From positions 3,968,001-4,032,000 of the forward strand of contig CP064985.1 of NCBI GenBank assembly GCA_016699675.1: 64,000 nt of DNA, read 5' to 3'. Both the position numbers and the translations under genes were made by a program. The notes below the pieces were generated by a model. It was not told where the DNA came from and ran no database searches. It was given only the letters and a program-made list of their open reading frames with translations. This document shows positions 1-9,525 of the stretch, piece by piece. Every line of letters starts with the position of its first letter. The first letter of the stretch is position 1. This DNA comes from Austwickia sp. Its GTDB lineage: Bacteria; Actinomycetota; Actinomycetes; Actinomycetales; Dermatophilaceae.

Positions 1-438
1 GCCGGCCGCTCGCTCGGAATGACCCACCTGCAGACCATGCGGAAGATCGTCGTTCCCCAGGGCATCCGCAACGTGCTCCCGGCGCTCACCAACCAGTTCA
101 TCGTGGACATCAAGGAAAGCGCCCTGGTCTATCTGCTCGGGCTGACGGTCGGCCAGCGGGAGATCTACTTCATCGCCTTTGAACGCCAGTCAGATCTCTA
201 CAACTCCTCGCCGCTGGTCGCCGCGGGCCTGTGCTACTTGATGCTCACCGTGCCCCTGACGTACTTCGTGAACTGGTGGGACCGGCGGCTGCGCAGCGGA
301 CGGCGCCGTTCTCCCGCCAGGGCGCTCGATCCCGATCCGGGCGACCCCTCGAACCCGCCGATCGGCCCGACGGCCGGCGCCCCGGGGTCGACCCTGCCGG
401 CTGTGCCCGCCCTCCAAACGAACGGAGCCGACGCATGA
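1..438 (+). CDS. Amino-acid ABC transporter permease, C-terminal part (cut by window start)
   Basis: The reading frame is open from base 1, so only the C-terminal ~145 residues are present. The first residues read AGRSLGMTHLQTMRKIVVPQ, the EAA-type loop by which HisM/GlnP-family permeases contact their ATPase. It is followed by GIRNVLPALTNQFI and one or two hydrophobic spans, then a Pro/Gly-rich tail. The stop codon overlaps the ATG of the ATPase gene by 4 nt, so the two are translationally coupled. A polar amino acid substrate is inferred from family; the substrate itself cannot be read. Confidence 0.9.
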   Translation, partial: AGRSLGMTHLQTMRKIVVPQGIRNVLPALTNQFIVDIKESALVYLLGLTVGQREIYFIAFERQSDLYNSSPLVAAGLCYLMLTVPLTYFVNWWDRRLRSGRRRSPARALDPDPGDPSNPPIGPTAGAPGSTLPAVPALQTNGADA

Positions 439-1205
439 CCGCCCCCACGCTTGACGCCACCAGCCCGGCCACCGGCAGCGCGTTCATCACGCTTCGCGGC
501 ATTCGCAAGTCGTTCGGCACGGTCGAGGTGCTCAAGGGCATCGACCTGGACATCGCCGAGCGCGAAGTGGTCTGCATCATCGGACCGTCCGGCTCCGGGA
601 AATCGACCCTGCTCAAGTGCATCAACCTCCTGCAGCCGCCGAGCTCAGGGACGATCGTCGTCGACGGCACGGTGCTGACCGATCCCGGCACGGATGTCGA
701 TGCGGCCCGTGCCCGGATCGGCATGGTGTTCCAGCACTTCAACCTGTTCCCGCACCTGGACGTCACGGCCAACATCACGACGGCGCTCACCACGGTGCGT
801 AAGATGCCCGCCGACGCGGCCCGCCGTGAGGCGAGCGATCAACTCGAGCGCCTCGGCCTGACGCACCTCGCCCACCAGCGTCCCGCCGACCTCTCCGGCG
901 GCCAACAGCAGCGGGTCGCCATCGCGCGTGCGCTGGCCATGAAGCCCGAGGTCATGCTGTTCGACGAGGCGACCTCAGCACTGGATCCCGAGCTCGTCAA
1001 GGGTGTCCTGGACGTGATGCGGTCCCTCGCCGCGACCGGCATGACCATGGTCGTCGTCACTCACGAGATCGGTTTCACCCGCGAGGTCGCCGATCGCGTG
1101 ATCTTCATGGACGACGGCGTCATCGCCGAGCAGGGGCCGGCCCGCTCCGTCCTCGCCGCCCCGCAGTCCGACCGCCTGCAGCGGTTCCTCGCCCAGGTGC
1201 TCTGA
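435..1205 (+). CDS. Polar amino acid ABC transporter ATP-binding protein
   Basis: A 256-residue nucleotide-binding subunit powering import through the permease upstream. Walker A GPSGSGKST lies at about residues 50-58, the Q-loop Gln near 100, the signature LSGGQQQR near 153-160 and Walker B VMLFDE near 173-178, followed by the D-loop (SALD) and a switch His in VVVTHE. The motif VFQHFNLFPHLDV is typical of the GlnQ/HisP amino-acid class. The ATG at 435 is chosen because it overlaps the permease stop (ATGA) and the homologous part begins shortly after. Length is normal for the family and the gene is intact. Confidence 0.95.
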   Translation: MTAPTLDATSPATGSAFITLRGIRKSFGTVEVLKGIDLDIAEREVVCIIGPSGSGKSTLLKCINLLQPPSSGTIVVDGTVLTDPGTDVDAARARIGMVFQHFNLFPHLDVTANITTALTTVRKMPADAARREASDQLERLGLTHLAHQRPADLSGGQQQRVAIARALAMKPEVMLFDEATSALDPELVKGVLDVMRSLAATGMTMVVVTHEIGFTREVADRVIFMDDGVIAEQGPARSVLAAPQSDRLQRFLAQVL

Positions 1206-1317
1206 CCCACCTCCGCCACCGCATACCGGTCCCGGGTCGACCCGTCGCCCGACCGCGAACGCACCCCTTCGTCCATCCGCCCGGCGCGTCCGCGCCCGCC
1301 ACAGAAACGAGCCCGTC

Positions 1318-2261
1318 ATGCCTGCTTCCAACCGCCTCAGCTGCGCAAGCCGCTCCGCCGGTTCCAGCCGCCCCGCCCGCAGGAGCCACCGCACCGGCCG
1401 CCGCGCCGTGGTGAGCGCGGCCACCGGCACCGTCCTCGCCCTGCTGGCCACCGGTGGGCTCAGTGCCTGCGGCTCCTCCGACTCGAACTCCGCGAGCCCG
1501 AGCAGCTCCGGCGGCGCCGCCTCGCCCGGGGCGGCCGGCGAGAACCCGTACCACCTGCTCACCCCAGGGGTCCTGTTGGCCTCGACGGGTTCGCAGCCGC
1601 CGTTCGTCGTCTCCAAGGGCTCCGAGTTCTCCGGCTACTCGTCGACATCACCAACGAGGTCGCCAAGCGTCTCGGCCTGAAGGTGACCTACAAGTCCACG
1701 ACGGTGACGGCAGGGCTGCAGAGCCTGTCCTCCGGGCAGCTCGACATGGTCGCCTCCGGGCTGGGCGTGACCACCGAGCGGCAGCAGGTGGTCTCCTTCG
1801 GCAAGGGCCTGTATTGGTCCACCACCGCGGTCGTCACCAAGAAGGGGGCCGGTTCGGCCGATCTCGGCGGCTACAGCGGGAAGAAGGTCGGCGTGGTCAC
1901 CGGCGCGGTCCAGGAGAAGTTCGTCACGGACAAGATGAAGGGCGCCGTGAAGACCAACTTCCAGGCCCTGGGGGCCGCCGTCAGTCAGCTCAACTCGGGC
2001 ACCGTCGACGCGGCCGTGATGGGCGGCCCGGACGCCGAGGAATACCTCAAGCAGTTCCCGGACCTGGAGATCGCCGCGTCCGCGCCGGTCGACCACGAGA
2101 CGACGGTGGCCTTCCAGAAGTCCAATGACGCCCTGGTCAAGGCCTGGGACAAGACGGTGACCGACATGGTCAACGACGGGACGCTCAAGAAGATGTACAA
2201 CACCTACTTCACCGAGGCTCCCAACGCCCAGCTGCTGAAGATCTGGCCCGGCCTGAAGTGA
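1318..2261 (+). pseudogene. Amino-acid ABC transporter substrate-binding lipoprotein, frameshifted
   Basis: Two overlapping frames encode one periplasmic-type binding protein (SBP_bac_3 family). The first (from ATG 1318) gives an Arg-rich start, a hydrophobic segment and a lipobox ending GLSAC (Cys 51), a Ser/Gly linker and the mature start up to GSEFSGY. The frame then breaks at about 1638-1641, and translation one frame over continues VDITNEVAKRLGLKVTYKS to the stop at 2261. Joined, the product has normal length (~313 residues). One missing base (or two extra) at the break explains everything. It may be a true mutation or a sequence error. It closes the importer operon and overlaps the next gene. 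Confidence 0.85.
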
Positions 2262-4159
2262 CCTTGGCCCACGACGGCACCATGGTGCCGACCCGGCAGC
2301 GCCACCTCGTGCCGATGCCCGATGGGGTACGGCTCGCCACCGATGTGTACCTGCCGCCCCTGGATGCGGGCGGATCGCTGCCGCGGCCGGTGGTGCTCGA
2401 ACGTACGCCGTACGGGATCCGCAACCTGCGCGCCTCCGACGGGACCCACTCTGGCGGGCGCCCCGTCACCCCCGACTCGGGCGCGGCGATCCTCGTGGCG
2501 GCGGGGTACGCCGTGGTTCGCCAGGACTGCCGCGGCCGCGGCGCGTCGGAGGGTCGCTTCACCAAATACACCGGGGAGGTCGAGGACGGGGTCGCGACGC
2601 ACGAGTGGATCCTGCGCCAGCCGTGGTGCGACGGGCGGATCGCGACGATCGGGGTGTCGTACTCCGCGCATACCCAGGCCGCGACCGCGTCGCTGGGTGC
2701 CCCGGGCCTCGCCGCGATGATTCTGGACTCGGGCGGCTTCGCCAGCGCGTACTGCTCCGGCGGCCGACTCGGTGGGGCCTTCGAGCTGAAGCAGGTGACC
2801 TGGGCGCTGCGGCACGCTCGGCAGAGTCCAGAGGTCCGCGCGGACCCGGTCCTGGCCGACAGGCTGGCGCGCGTCGACCTGGCGGCCTGGTTCACGCGGC
2901 TGCCGTGGCACCGGGGAGACTCTCCCCTGACCGGGGCCGCGGCGTACGAGGACTTCCTCTTCGACCAGTGGGAGCACGAGACGCTCGACGCCTATTGGCG
3001 CCGGCCGGGGCTGCACGCCCGGGACTACTACGACGCATTCCCGGTGGTTCCGAGTCTGCACATCTCCAGCTGGTACGACCCCTACGTCCGCACGGCCGTC
3101 GAGAATGCCACCGAGCTTCGCCGTCGGGGCGCTCCCACGGGGCTGATCGCCGGCCCCTGGACGCATGGGGCGCGGAGCGTGACGTACGCCGGCGACGTGG
3201 ACTTCGGTCCGGCGGCGACCCGGGATGCGGGACTGGGCCGCGACTACCCCAGCTACCGGGCGGCCTGGCTCGACCACGCCGTACGTCGTGAGCCGTCCAG
3301 ACCGGCGGCGCCGCCCTCAGGGGCGGCTTCGACGGCGGCTTCGGCGGCGGCTTCGACGGCGGAACCGCAGGGCTCGGCGGCGATGACCTTCGTCCGTTAC
3401 TTCGTCATGGGCGGCGGTGACGGGCGGCGCGGGTCGGACGGGCGGATGCGACACGGCGGCCAGTGGCGCGACGCCCACCGTTGGCCACCGGAGCAGACGC
3501 AGCGTCGCACCCTGCACCTCGGTCCGGGCTCGCTCGGCGAGACCAGGGCACGACGTGGCGCGACGGTCACGTACGACTACGACCCCGCCCACCCCACGCC
3601 GAGCGTCGGTGGGGCCATCACGTCGGGCGAGCCGCTCATGCGCGGGGGGGCGTTCGACCAGGTCGTCCCCGGCCCTGACGGCGCCGTCCTCCCGCTGTGC
3701 GCCCGACCCGATGTCGTCACGTTCCGGACGGCGCCGTTGGCTCGGGAGGTCGTGCTGGCGGGCTCGGTGACCGCCGTGCTGACCGTCTCGACCTCCGTCC
3801 CGGACACCGACCTCGCGGTGAAGCTCGTCGATGAACACCCCCCGACTGCCGACTATCCGGCCGGCTACGCGATGAACGTGACGGACGGGCTGCTGCGGCT
3901 GCGGTTCCGCGAATCGTTCGAGCGGCCGGTGCTCCTGGAGCCGCATCGCGCGTACGAGGTACGGGTGGTTGTCCCGGACGTCGCCAACCGGTTCGTCGCC
4001 GGGCACCGGATCCGCCTCGACGTCACGTCGAGCAACTTCCCGCGCTGCGACGTGAACCCCCACCCCGGTGATCCGGTCGCGCACGACGCTCGCCGCAGAG
4101 TGGCCCGGACGACGTTGCACCTGGCGGCCAGCCGGCTGGAGTTCGATGCCCTGCCGTGA
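2258..4159 (+). CDS. CocE/NonD family alpha/beta hydrolase (X-Pro dipeptidyl-peptidase-like)
   Basis: A 633-residue protein of the CocE/X-prolyl acyl-hydrolase family. The N-terminal part has the strand VRLATDVYLP, the motif YAVVRQDCRGRGASEG and a nucleophile elbow GVSYSA (Ser about 134). The Asp/His region lies near GPWTHGA. The C-terminal third (from about residue 400) resembles the jelly-roll XPDC domain, ending near RFVAGHRIRLDVTSSNFPR. The usual GxSYxG has Ala in place of the last Gly. The GTG start at 2258 overlaps the upstream stop, so it may be co-expressed with the amino-acid importer; a peptide or ester substrate is only a guess. An Ala/Ser-rich insertion lies near residues 345-375. 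Confidence 0.85.
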   Translation: MTLAHDGTMVPTRQRHLVPMPDGVRLATDVYLPPLDAGGSLPRPVVLERTPYGIRNLRASDGTHSGGRPVTPDSGAAILVAAGYAVVRQDCRGRGASEGRFTKYTGEVEDGVATHEWILRQPWCDGRIATIGVSYSAHTQAATASLGAPGLAAMILDSGGFASAYCSGGRLGGAFELKQVTWALRHARQSPEVRADPVLADRLARVDLAAWFTRLPWHRGDSPLTGAAAYEDFLFDQWEHETLDAYWRRPGLHARDYYDAFPVVPSLHISSWYDPYVRTAVENATELRRRGAPTGLIAGPWTHGARSVTYAGDVDFGPAATRDAGLGRDYPSYRAAWLDHAVRREPSRPAAPPSGAASTAASAAASTAEPQGSAAMTFVRYFVMGGGDGRRGSDGRMRHGGQWRDAHRWPPEQTQRRTLHLGPGSLGETRARRGATVTYDYDPAHPTPSVGGAITSGEPLMRGGAFDQVVPGPDGAVLPLCARPDVVTFRTAPLAREVVLAGSVTAVLTVSTSVPDTDLAVKLVDEHPPTADYPAGYAMNVTDGLLRLRFRESFERPVLLEPHRAYEVRVVVPDVANRFVAGHRIRLDVTSSNFPRCDVNPHPGDPVAHDARRRVARTTLHLAASRLEFDALP

Positions 4160-4255
4160 GTCTGGGGGGAGACTGGCCGGGCGCATGGCGCCGACCGCCC
4201 GCCCGGCCGGGCCGGGTGGTTGGCCGCGCGACTCGCGGCACCGACACTGGGCCTC

Positions 4256-5372
4256 ATGGTGATCAGCCTCGACGTCCCCACCCGACGGGACCAGGTCGCC
4301 GTGGTCGTGTCGCCGCTGGCCGAGCTCATGGCGTGCCTCCACGTGCTGGCCGAGTCGGACCACCATGCGGAGTCGCGGGAGTGGGCGCACGCGGTCATCG
4401 CCTCCCTCGACGGCTCGACGGCCTCGGCCGTGCATCGATTCGCGCCCCTGTGGGCGCGGTACCGAACCCGATTCCTCCTGCCGATGCGCGACCGTACGCC
4501 GGCTGGTCTGGCCACCCGGGAGGCAGCGGGGACCCCCGTCACCCTGGCCGATGAACTGTCCGCGCTGGCCGCCCTCCCCTTGGAGGTCTTTGTCCCCCTC
4601 GCGGCGAACGGAATCCGCGGCCGGGCCCACACCTGGGCGGGCGCCGACGAGGTTGGTCAGGATCACGCGTGGCTGAGTGAGTGCGAGAACAAGTCCTTTC
4701 ACCGAGGCGACCTCGCGCACGCTCTCGTCGCTGACCCGACACGCCTCCGTGACGACCTCGTGGAAGCCCTCCACGCTTGCGACCGGGCCTTCTTCGCCGC
4801 TGAGTGGGAGCAGACCCGTCCGGTCCTGCGCCGTGCGGCCGACCGCGTGACCGCTCGCCTCGGCGTCGACGCCCCTGCTGACGTCGTCGCATCGCTGTCA
4901 GCGCTGGCTCATCGCGTGGCAGGCAACTCGCGGGTGGCGTTCGACAAGCGCGCAGAACGCGCGCATCGGCGACCACGGCGCGGGGTTGCTCCTCGTGCCG
5001 TCGGTGCGAACGTGGCCGCACGTTTTGGTGAAGGGAGACCCGGGGCTACCGCCGGTGGTGCAGTTCAGTGTTCAGGACCTGGCCGGAGCGACGGCCGTAT
5101 CCACGCAAGGGCAGCTGCGCGCCCGACTGGTTGTGCTGTCCGAGCCGGGGAGCTGGGAGCTCTGTCGGCACCTGCTCGGCGAATCGATCACGACCGGCGA
5201 ACTGGCGCAGCGGACCGGGCAGAGCCCGCCAGCCGTGTCCCGACACCTGCGGTTGCTGCGGGAAGCCGGCCTGATCAGCTCGGTGCGGGAGGGGCGGCAT
5301 GTGCACCATCGCATGCACCCTGCGGTGGTGTCCCGGCTCGGCGACGAGGTGCTTCGGGCCATCATGCGTTGA
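4256..5372 (+). pseudogene. ArsR-like winged-helix regulator with DUF5937-type N-terminus, frameshifted
   Basis: The N-terminal ~230 residues (MVISLDVPTRRDQVAVVVSP onward) match the pattern of the DUF5937 proteins. The C-terminal part, one frame over, gives ARIGDHGAGLLLVPSV and then a helix-turn-helix: GELAQRTGQSPPAVSRHLRL with the wing GLISSVREGRHVHHRM. In this family both parts form one transcriptional regulator of ~370 residues. The frame changes at about 4945-4955, and neither half is complete alone. The ATG at 4256 is preferred over an in-frame TTG at 4220. Targets are unknown. Convergent with terC, six bases away. Confidence 0.75.
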
Positions 5373-5377
5373 GGCGG

Positions 5378-6418
5378 TCACCGCTCATGATCGTGTTCGT
5401 GGCGGCCGGAGTGGACATCGTCGTACGACAGCTGGTGTTGCGGGTTGCGACCCGAGCGGATGAGGCTCGCGACGGTCGTGACGCCGAGGATGACGACGAT
5501 GGCGCCGAGGGAGACGCCGATGGGGATCTCTGGGGCGGCAAGCACAGGCTGGCCGCCGTTGATGAACGGCAGGGTGTTCTCGTGCAGGGCGTGCAGCATG
5601 AGCTTGACCCCGATGAACGCGAGCAGCACCGAGAGCCCTAGGCCCAGGTAGACGAGCCGCTTGAGGAGTCCGCCGATGAGGAAGTAGAGCTGCCGCAGGC
5701 CCATGAGGGCGAAGATGTTGGCGGTCAGCACCAGAAAGGGTTCCTTGGTGAGGCCGTAGATCGCCGGGATGGAGTCGAGCGCGAAGAGCAGGTCGGTCGT
5801 GCCGAGCGCCAGGATCACAACGAGCATCGGGGTGATGAGGCGCTTGCCCCCCTCGCGGGCGAACAGCCGGGTGCCGTGATCCCAGGACTGGGTCGCGGGG
5901 AACCGCTTCTCCACCCACCGCAGCAAGGCGTTCTCCTCGAACTCCTCGTCGTCGTCGTCGGCCATCGCCTCCCGCGCCAGCTTGACCGCTGTGTAGATGA
6001 GGAAGGCGCCGAAGATGTAGAAGACCCAGGCGAACTGGTTGATGAGGGCGGCGCCCACGGCGATGAAGATCCCGCGCAGGATCAGGGCGATGACGATGCC
6101 CACCATCAGCGCCGACTGCTGGAAGCGTTCGGGCACGCCGAACTTGGCCATGATGATGAGGAAGACGAAGAGGTTGTCGATCGACAACGAGTACTCCGTC
6201 AACCATCCGGCGAAGAACTCCGCGCCGTATTGGTGCCCGGCGAACACCCAGACGCCGATGCCGAACGCGATGGCGGCACCCACGTAGATGGCCAGGTAGC
6301 GTGCGCATTCGCCCATCGAGGGCACGTGGGGCCGACGGGCAATGATCACCACATCGAGGAGCAGGACGAGGGTGGTGACCGCGAGGGTGAGGATCCACAC
6401 CCATACAGGAATGCTCAC
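5378..6418 (-). CDS. TerC family integral membrane protein (probable Mn2+ exporter)
   Basis: A 346-residue membrane protein with about eight hydrophobic segments. The two conserved acidic signatures of TerC/Alx proteins are present: EYSLSIDNLFVFLII near residue 100 and LLFALDSIPAIYGLT near residue 215. An acidic loop (ADDDDEEFEEN) and a His-rich tail (SGRHEHDHER) could bind metal. TerC proteins under yybP-ykoY control are known to export manganese, and such a riboswitch precedes this gene (6446-6548), which supports that role here. Intact and of normal length. Confidence 0.92.
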   Translation of the reverse strand: MSIPVWVWILTLAVTTLVLLLDVVIIARRPHVPSMGECARYLAIYVGAAIAFGIGVWVFAGHQYGAEFFAGWLTEYSLSIDNLFVFLIIMAKFGVPERFQQSALMVGIVIALILRGIFIAVGAALINQFAWVFYIFGAFLIYTAVKLAREAMADDDDEEFEENALLRWVEKRFPATQSWDHGTRLFAREGGKRLITPMLVVILALGTTDLLFALDSIPAIYGLTKEPFLVLTANIFALMGLRQLYFLIGGLLKRLVYLGLGLSVLLAFIGVKLMLHALHENTLPFINGGQPVLAAPEIPIGVSLGAIVVILGVTTVASLIRSGRNPQHQLSYDDVHSGRHEHDHER

Positions 6419-6445
6419 ATTGTTGCCTTCCGGACGCGACAGTGC

Positions 6446-6548
6446 GGCCGGAGGTCTCTCCCACCTGGAAGGCCGGCGTCCCCGGGACCGAGTGCATGCA
6501 GGCGGTCCGTGCTGACGAGGGCGCCGCGCAGGGATACTCCCCTCCGCT
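6446..6548 (-). promoter_or_regulatory. yybP-ykoY manganese riboswitch upstream of terC
   Basis: On the minus strand, directly upstream of terC, the leader shows the two most conserved blocks of this class: GGAGGGGAGTATCCC at the 5' side and GTGGGAGAGACCTCC at the 3' side. The second closes the P1 stem (GGAGG.../...CCTCC). Between them lie a TCGTCA-like loop and a CCCGGGG arm. The 3' end is about 27 nt from the ATG, so Mn2+ binding could control ribosome access or early termination. Boundaries are approximate. Confidence 0.85.
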
Positions 6549-6713
6549 GACGGCCGATTCTGTCACGGGGCGGGTCGGCGCCACTAGGCGGCCCCCCTCG
6601 CGAGAATGGCGGCTCGGCGGTGCGGAGAGGCTGCGACCGCCGCATCGCCGAGACCGGGAGATCGATGAGAGACGCGACATCGCGGCCAGAGACGTCGCAC
6701 CGCGGGTGCTGGC

Positions 6714-8851
6714 TCACCGGGCGGCTTCGCGCATCTGGCGCAGTTCCTTCTTCAGGTCGGCGAGCTCGTCACGCAACCGCGCCGCGAGTTCGAAGTGCAG
6801 ATCCGCGGCGGCCTGGTGCATCTGCGCGGTGAGCTCCTGAATGAGCCCGGCGAGGTCGGCGGCGGGCATCCCGCCGGCCAGGGCGGCGCCCGCCACCGAG
6901 GCGTCCGCCGCCACCGCCCCCGGCCGCCCGCTCCGCCGCCGGCTGCCTTGGGCGCCCGCCCACCGGTCTTGCCGCGTGACTGGGTGCGTCCGCTGCCCAT
7001 CAGCGCCTCGGTGTCCGCGTCCTCGCGCTGCAGCAGGTCGGTGATGTCGGCAATCCGCTTGCGGAGGGGCTGGGGGTCGATGCCGCGCTCGGTGTTGTAC
7101 GCGATCTGCTTCTCGCGACGACGCTGGGTCTCGTCGATGGCGTCGCGCATGGAGTCGGTGATGTCGTCGGCGTACATGTGCACCTGGCCCGACACGTTGC
7201 GCGCCGCGCGGCCGATGGTCTGGATGAGGCTGCGCGTCGAGCGCAGGAAGCCCTCCTTGTCGGCGTCGAGGATGCTGACCAAGGACACCTCCGGCAGGTC
7301 CAGTCCCTCGCGGAGCAGGTTGATGCCGACAAGCACGTCGTACTCCCCCAGCCGCAGCTCCCGCAGCAGCTCCACCCGGCGCAGGGTGTCGACCTCGCTG
7401 TGCAGATAGCGCACCCGGATGCCGCGCTCCAGAAGGTAATCCGTCAGGTCCTCGGCCATCTTCTTCGTGAGGGTCGTGACCAGGACGCGCTCGTCGCGTC
7501 GGGTGCGCTCCTGGATCTCGTGCATGAGGTCGTCGATCTGACCCTTCGTGGGCTTGACGACGATCTCCGGGTCGATGAGGCCGGTGGGCCGGATGATCTG
7601 CTCGACCACACCGTCGGACTTGGCCAGCTCATAGGGCCCGGGGGTGGCCGACAGGTAGACGGTCTGGCCGATGCGCTCGAGGAACTCCTCCCACTTCAGC
7701 GGCCGGTTGTCCATGGCGCTGGGCAGTCGGAAGCCGTGCTCGACGAGGGTGCGCTTGCGGGACATGTCCCCCTCGTACATGGCCCCGATCTGCGGCACGG
7801 TCACGTGCGACTCGTCGATGACCAGCATGAAGTCCTCGGGGAAGTAGTCGAGGAGGCAGTTGGGGGCGCTGCCCCGGGTGCGGCCGTCGATGTGCATCGA
7901 GTAGTTCTCGATGCCGGCGCAGCTGCCGACCTGGCGCATCATCTCGATGTCGTAGTGGGTCCGCATCCGCAGCCGCTGCGCCTCCAGCAGCTTGCCCTGC
8001 TTTTCGAAGGTGGCGAGCTGATCGGCCAGCTCCAGCTCGATGCCCTTGATGGCCCGCTCCATCCGCTCGGGGCCGGCGACGTAGTGGGTGGCGGGGAAGA
8101 CGTACATCTCCGTCTCCTCGCGGATCACCTCGCCGGTCATCGGGTGGAGGGTGTAGATCCGCTCGATCTCGTCCCCGAAGAACTCGATCCGGATCGCGAG
8201 CTCCTCGTAGACCGCGATGATCTCGACCGTGTCGCCGCGCACCCGGAACGTGCCGCGCGTAAAGGCCAGGTCGTTGCGGGTGTATTGCATCTCCACGAAG
8301 CGGCGCAGCAGCTGGTCGCGTTCGATCTGCTGGCCGACCTTGAGCCGCGCCATCCGGTCGACGTACTCCTGGGGCGTTCCCAACCCGTAGATGCACGACA
8401 CGGACGCGACGACCACCACGTCCCGGCGGGTGAGGAGCGAGTTCGTGGCACTGTGCCGGAGCCGCTCCACCTCGTCGTTGATCGAGGAGTCTTTCTCGAT
8501 GTAGGTGTCCGTCTGCGGGACGTAGGCCTCCGGCTGGTAGTAGTCGTAATAGCTCACGAAGTATTCGACCGCGTTGTGCGGGAACAGCTCGCGCAGCTCG
8601 TTGGCCAGCTGCGCGGCCAGGGTCTTGTTGGGCGCCATGACCAGCGTCGGCCGCTGCACCCGCTCGATCATCCACGCCGTCGTCGCCGACTTGCCCGTGC
8701 CGGTGGCCCCAAGCAGCACGACATCGGTCTCCCCCGCGGTGACCCGCCGGGCAAGCTCCTCGATCGCGGCCGGCTGGTCGCCCGAGGGCTCGAACTCGGC
8801 CTCGACCCGGAACGGGGCGACGGTGCGTTGCAGATCGGTGATGGGCCGCAT
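6714..8851 (-). pseudogene. uvrB: UvrABC excinuclease subunit B, frameshifted near the C-terminus
   Basis: Damage-recognition helicase of nucleotide excision repair, working with UvrA and UvrC. ATG at 8851 gives MRPITDLQRTVAPFRVEAEF. Walker A GATGTGKS is at about 48-55, the beta-hairpin VSYYDYYQPEAY near residue 100, and helicase motifs such as LREGLDLPEV and QTIGRAARN follow. The main frame runs to about residue 645 (APKAAGGGAGG) and then turns into nonsense. The UVR domain that binds UvrC (LIQELTAQMHQAAADLHFELAA) continues in another frame from about 6914 to 6714. The break lies in a GGC-rich stretch at about 6905-6935. As written, the protein would lack its UvrC-binding end. A sequence error is likely in so important a gene. 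Confidence 0.9.
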
Positions 8852-8969
8852 GGCGTTCAGGCTATCCGGGGGGTCCGACAACGCTCCGGCGCCCGCCGCG
8901 TGACCGGAATGCCCAACCAGCTCACGGTGGCCCCTGCCGCCCCACGTGGCCCCCGCCGCCGACTGATGC

Positions 8970-9007
8970 CCTGAGCGCTCATGGTTGCCCTGAGCGCTCA
9001 CGGTTGC
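8970..9007. repeat. 19-bp tandem duplication with palindromic core
   Basis: Two adjacent 19-bp copies, cctgagcgctcatggttgc and the same with one change (c for t at position 13). Each contains the perfect 10-bp palindrome TGAGCGCTCA. It lies about 120 bp upstream of the uvrB start and about 115 bp before the membrane protein gene at 9123, so it could serve either promoter. It does not resemble the known actinobacterial LexA box. Confidence 0.7.
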
Positions 9008-9074
9008 GGCGATAACCCCCACCCCCAGCGCCAACCCCACCCGTCAGCGAAGGCCCCGTGCGCGACGGCACGAA

Positions 9075-9109
9075 TGTCAAGCCTCCTTGACAGTCAAGAA
9101 TGCTTTACA
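9075..9109 (+). promoter_or_regulatory. Tandem palindromic operator, probably for the XRE regulator
   Basis: Two consecutive 7-4-7 palindromes: TGTCAAG-cctc-CTTGACA (9075-9092, perfect) and aGTCAAG-aatg-CTTTACA (9092-9109, imperfect). They share one base, lie 14 bp before the ATG at 9123, and contain a TTGACA that could act as a -35. The position directly before a two-gene unit encoding a small membrane protein and an XRE regulator suggests autoregulation; this is inference. Confidence 0.6.
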
Positions 9110-9122
9110 CCACGCTCTCCCC

Positions 9123-9515
9123 ATGACCATCGCCATGACTCACTGGAATCGCGTCCTGCTCGCCATCATGGTCGCGGGAGCCATCTGGGCAGCGGCCCAC
9201 CGCGTGCTCTTCGTGAGCCTCCTGTGCGTCCTGGGGGTCGCCTCAGCCCTCTGGACGCTGCGCCTGCTCAGCCGCGGGCGTGGCGACGACGTCTCCCGCC
9301 TCGACGCCGCCCAACCGGCGGACGAGCGAGATCATCTCCTGCTCAGCCGGGCGCTGGCTTGGGTCGGCATGGCCGCGATCACCGTTGAGCTCTCCATCCT
9401 CCTGTGGCGCCTCGGCGCCGGCTATCCGGACGCGAGGGGCTCCGACGTACGGCTGCCGTTCCTCTGCCTGGTCTGGTTCGTCGCGAACCGGGTCGTCACA
9501 CGTCGAGCGCTGTGA
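9123..9515 (+). CDS. Small four-helix membrane protein partnered with an XRE regulator
   Basis: About 130 residues from ATG 9123 with four hydrophobic segments: VLLAIMVAGAIWAA, VLFVSLLCVLGVA, ALAWVGMAAITVELSILLW and LPFLCLVWFVANRVV. A charged cytoplasmic-type loop (RGRGDDVSRLDAAQPADE) follows helix 2. A TTG at 9087 would lengthen it but would put coding sequence through the operator. The gene precedes an XRE regulator by 10 bp, an arrangement common in bacteria where the membrane protein is of unknown function and may signal to the regulator. No enzymatic motif is seen. Confidence 0.7.
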   Translation: MTIAMTHWNRVLLAIMVAGAIWAAAHRVLFVSLLCVLGVASALWTLRLLSRGRGDDVSRLDAAQPADERDHLLLSRALAWVGMAAITVELSILLWRLGAGYPDARGSDVRLPFLCLVWFVANRVVTRRAL

Positions 9516-9525
9516 GACCTGGGTC

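Noticed and set aside
6752..9040. Longer uvrB start at 9040
   Set aside because: The extra 63 residues do not match UvrB and would run through the 19-bp tandem repeat. MRPITDLQRT at 8851 fits the family.
9087..9122. TTG 9087 as start of the membrane protein
   Set aside because: It would place the start inside the palindromic operator, with no ribosome site; ATG 9123 is more likely.
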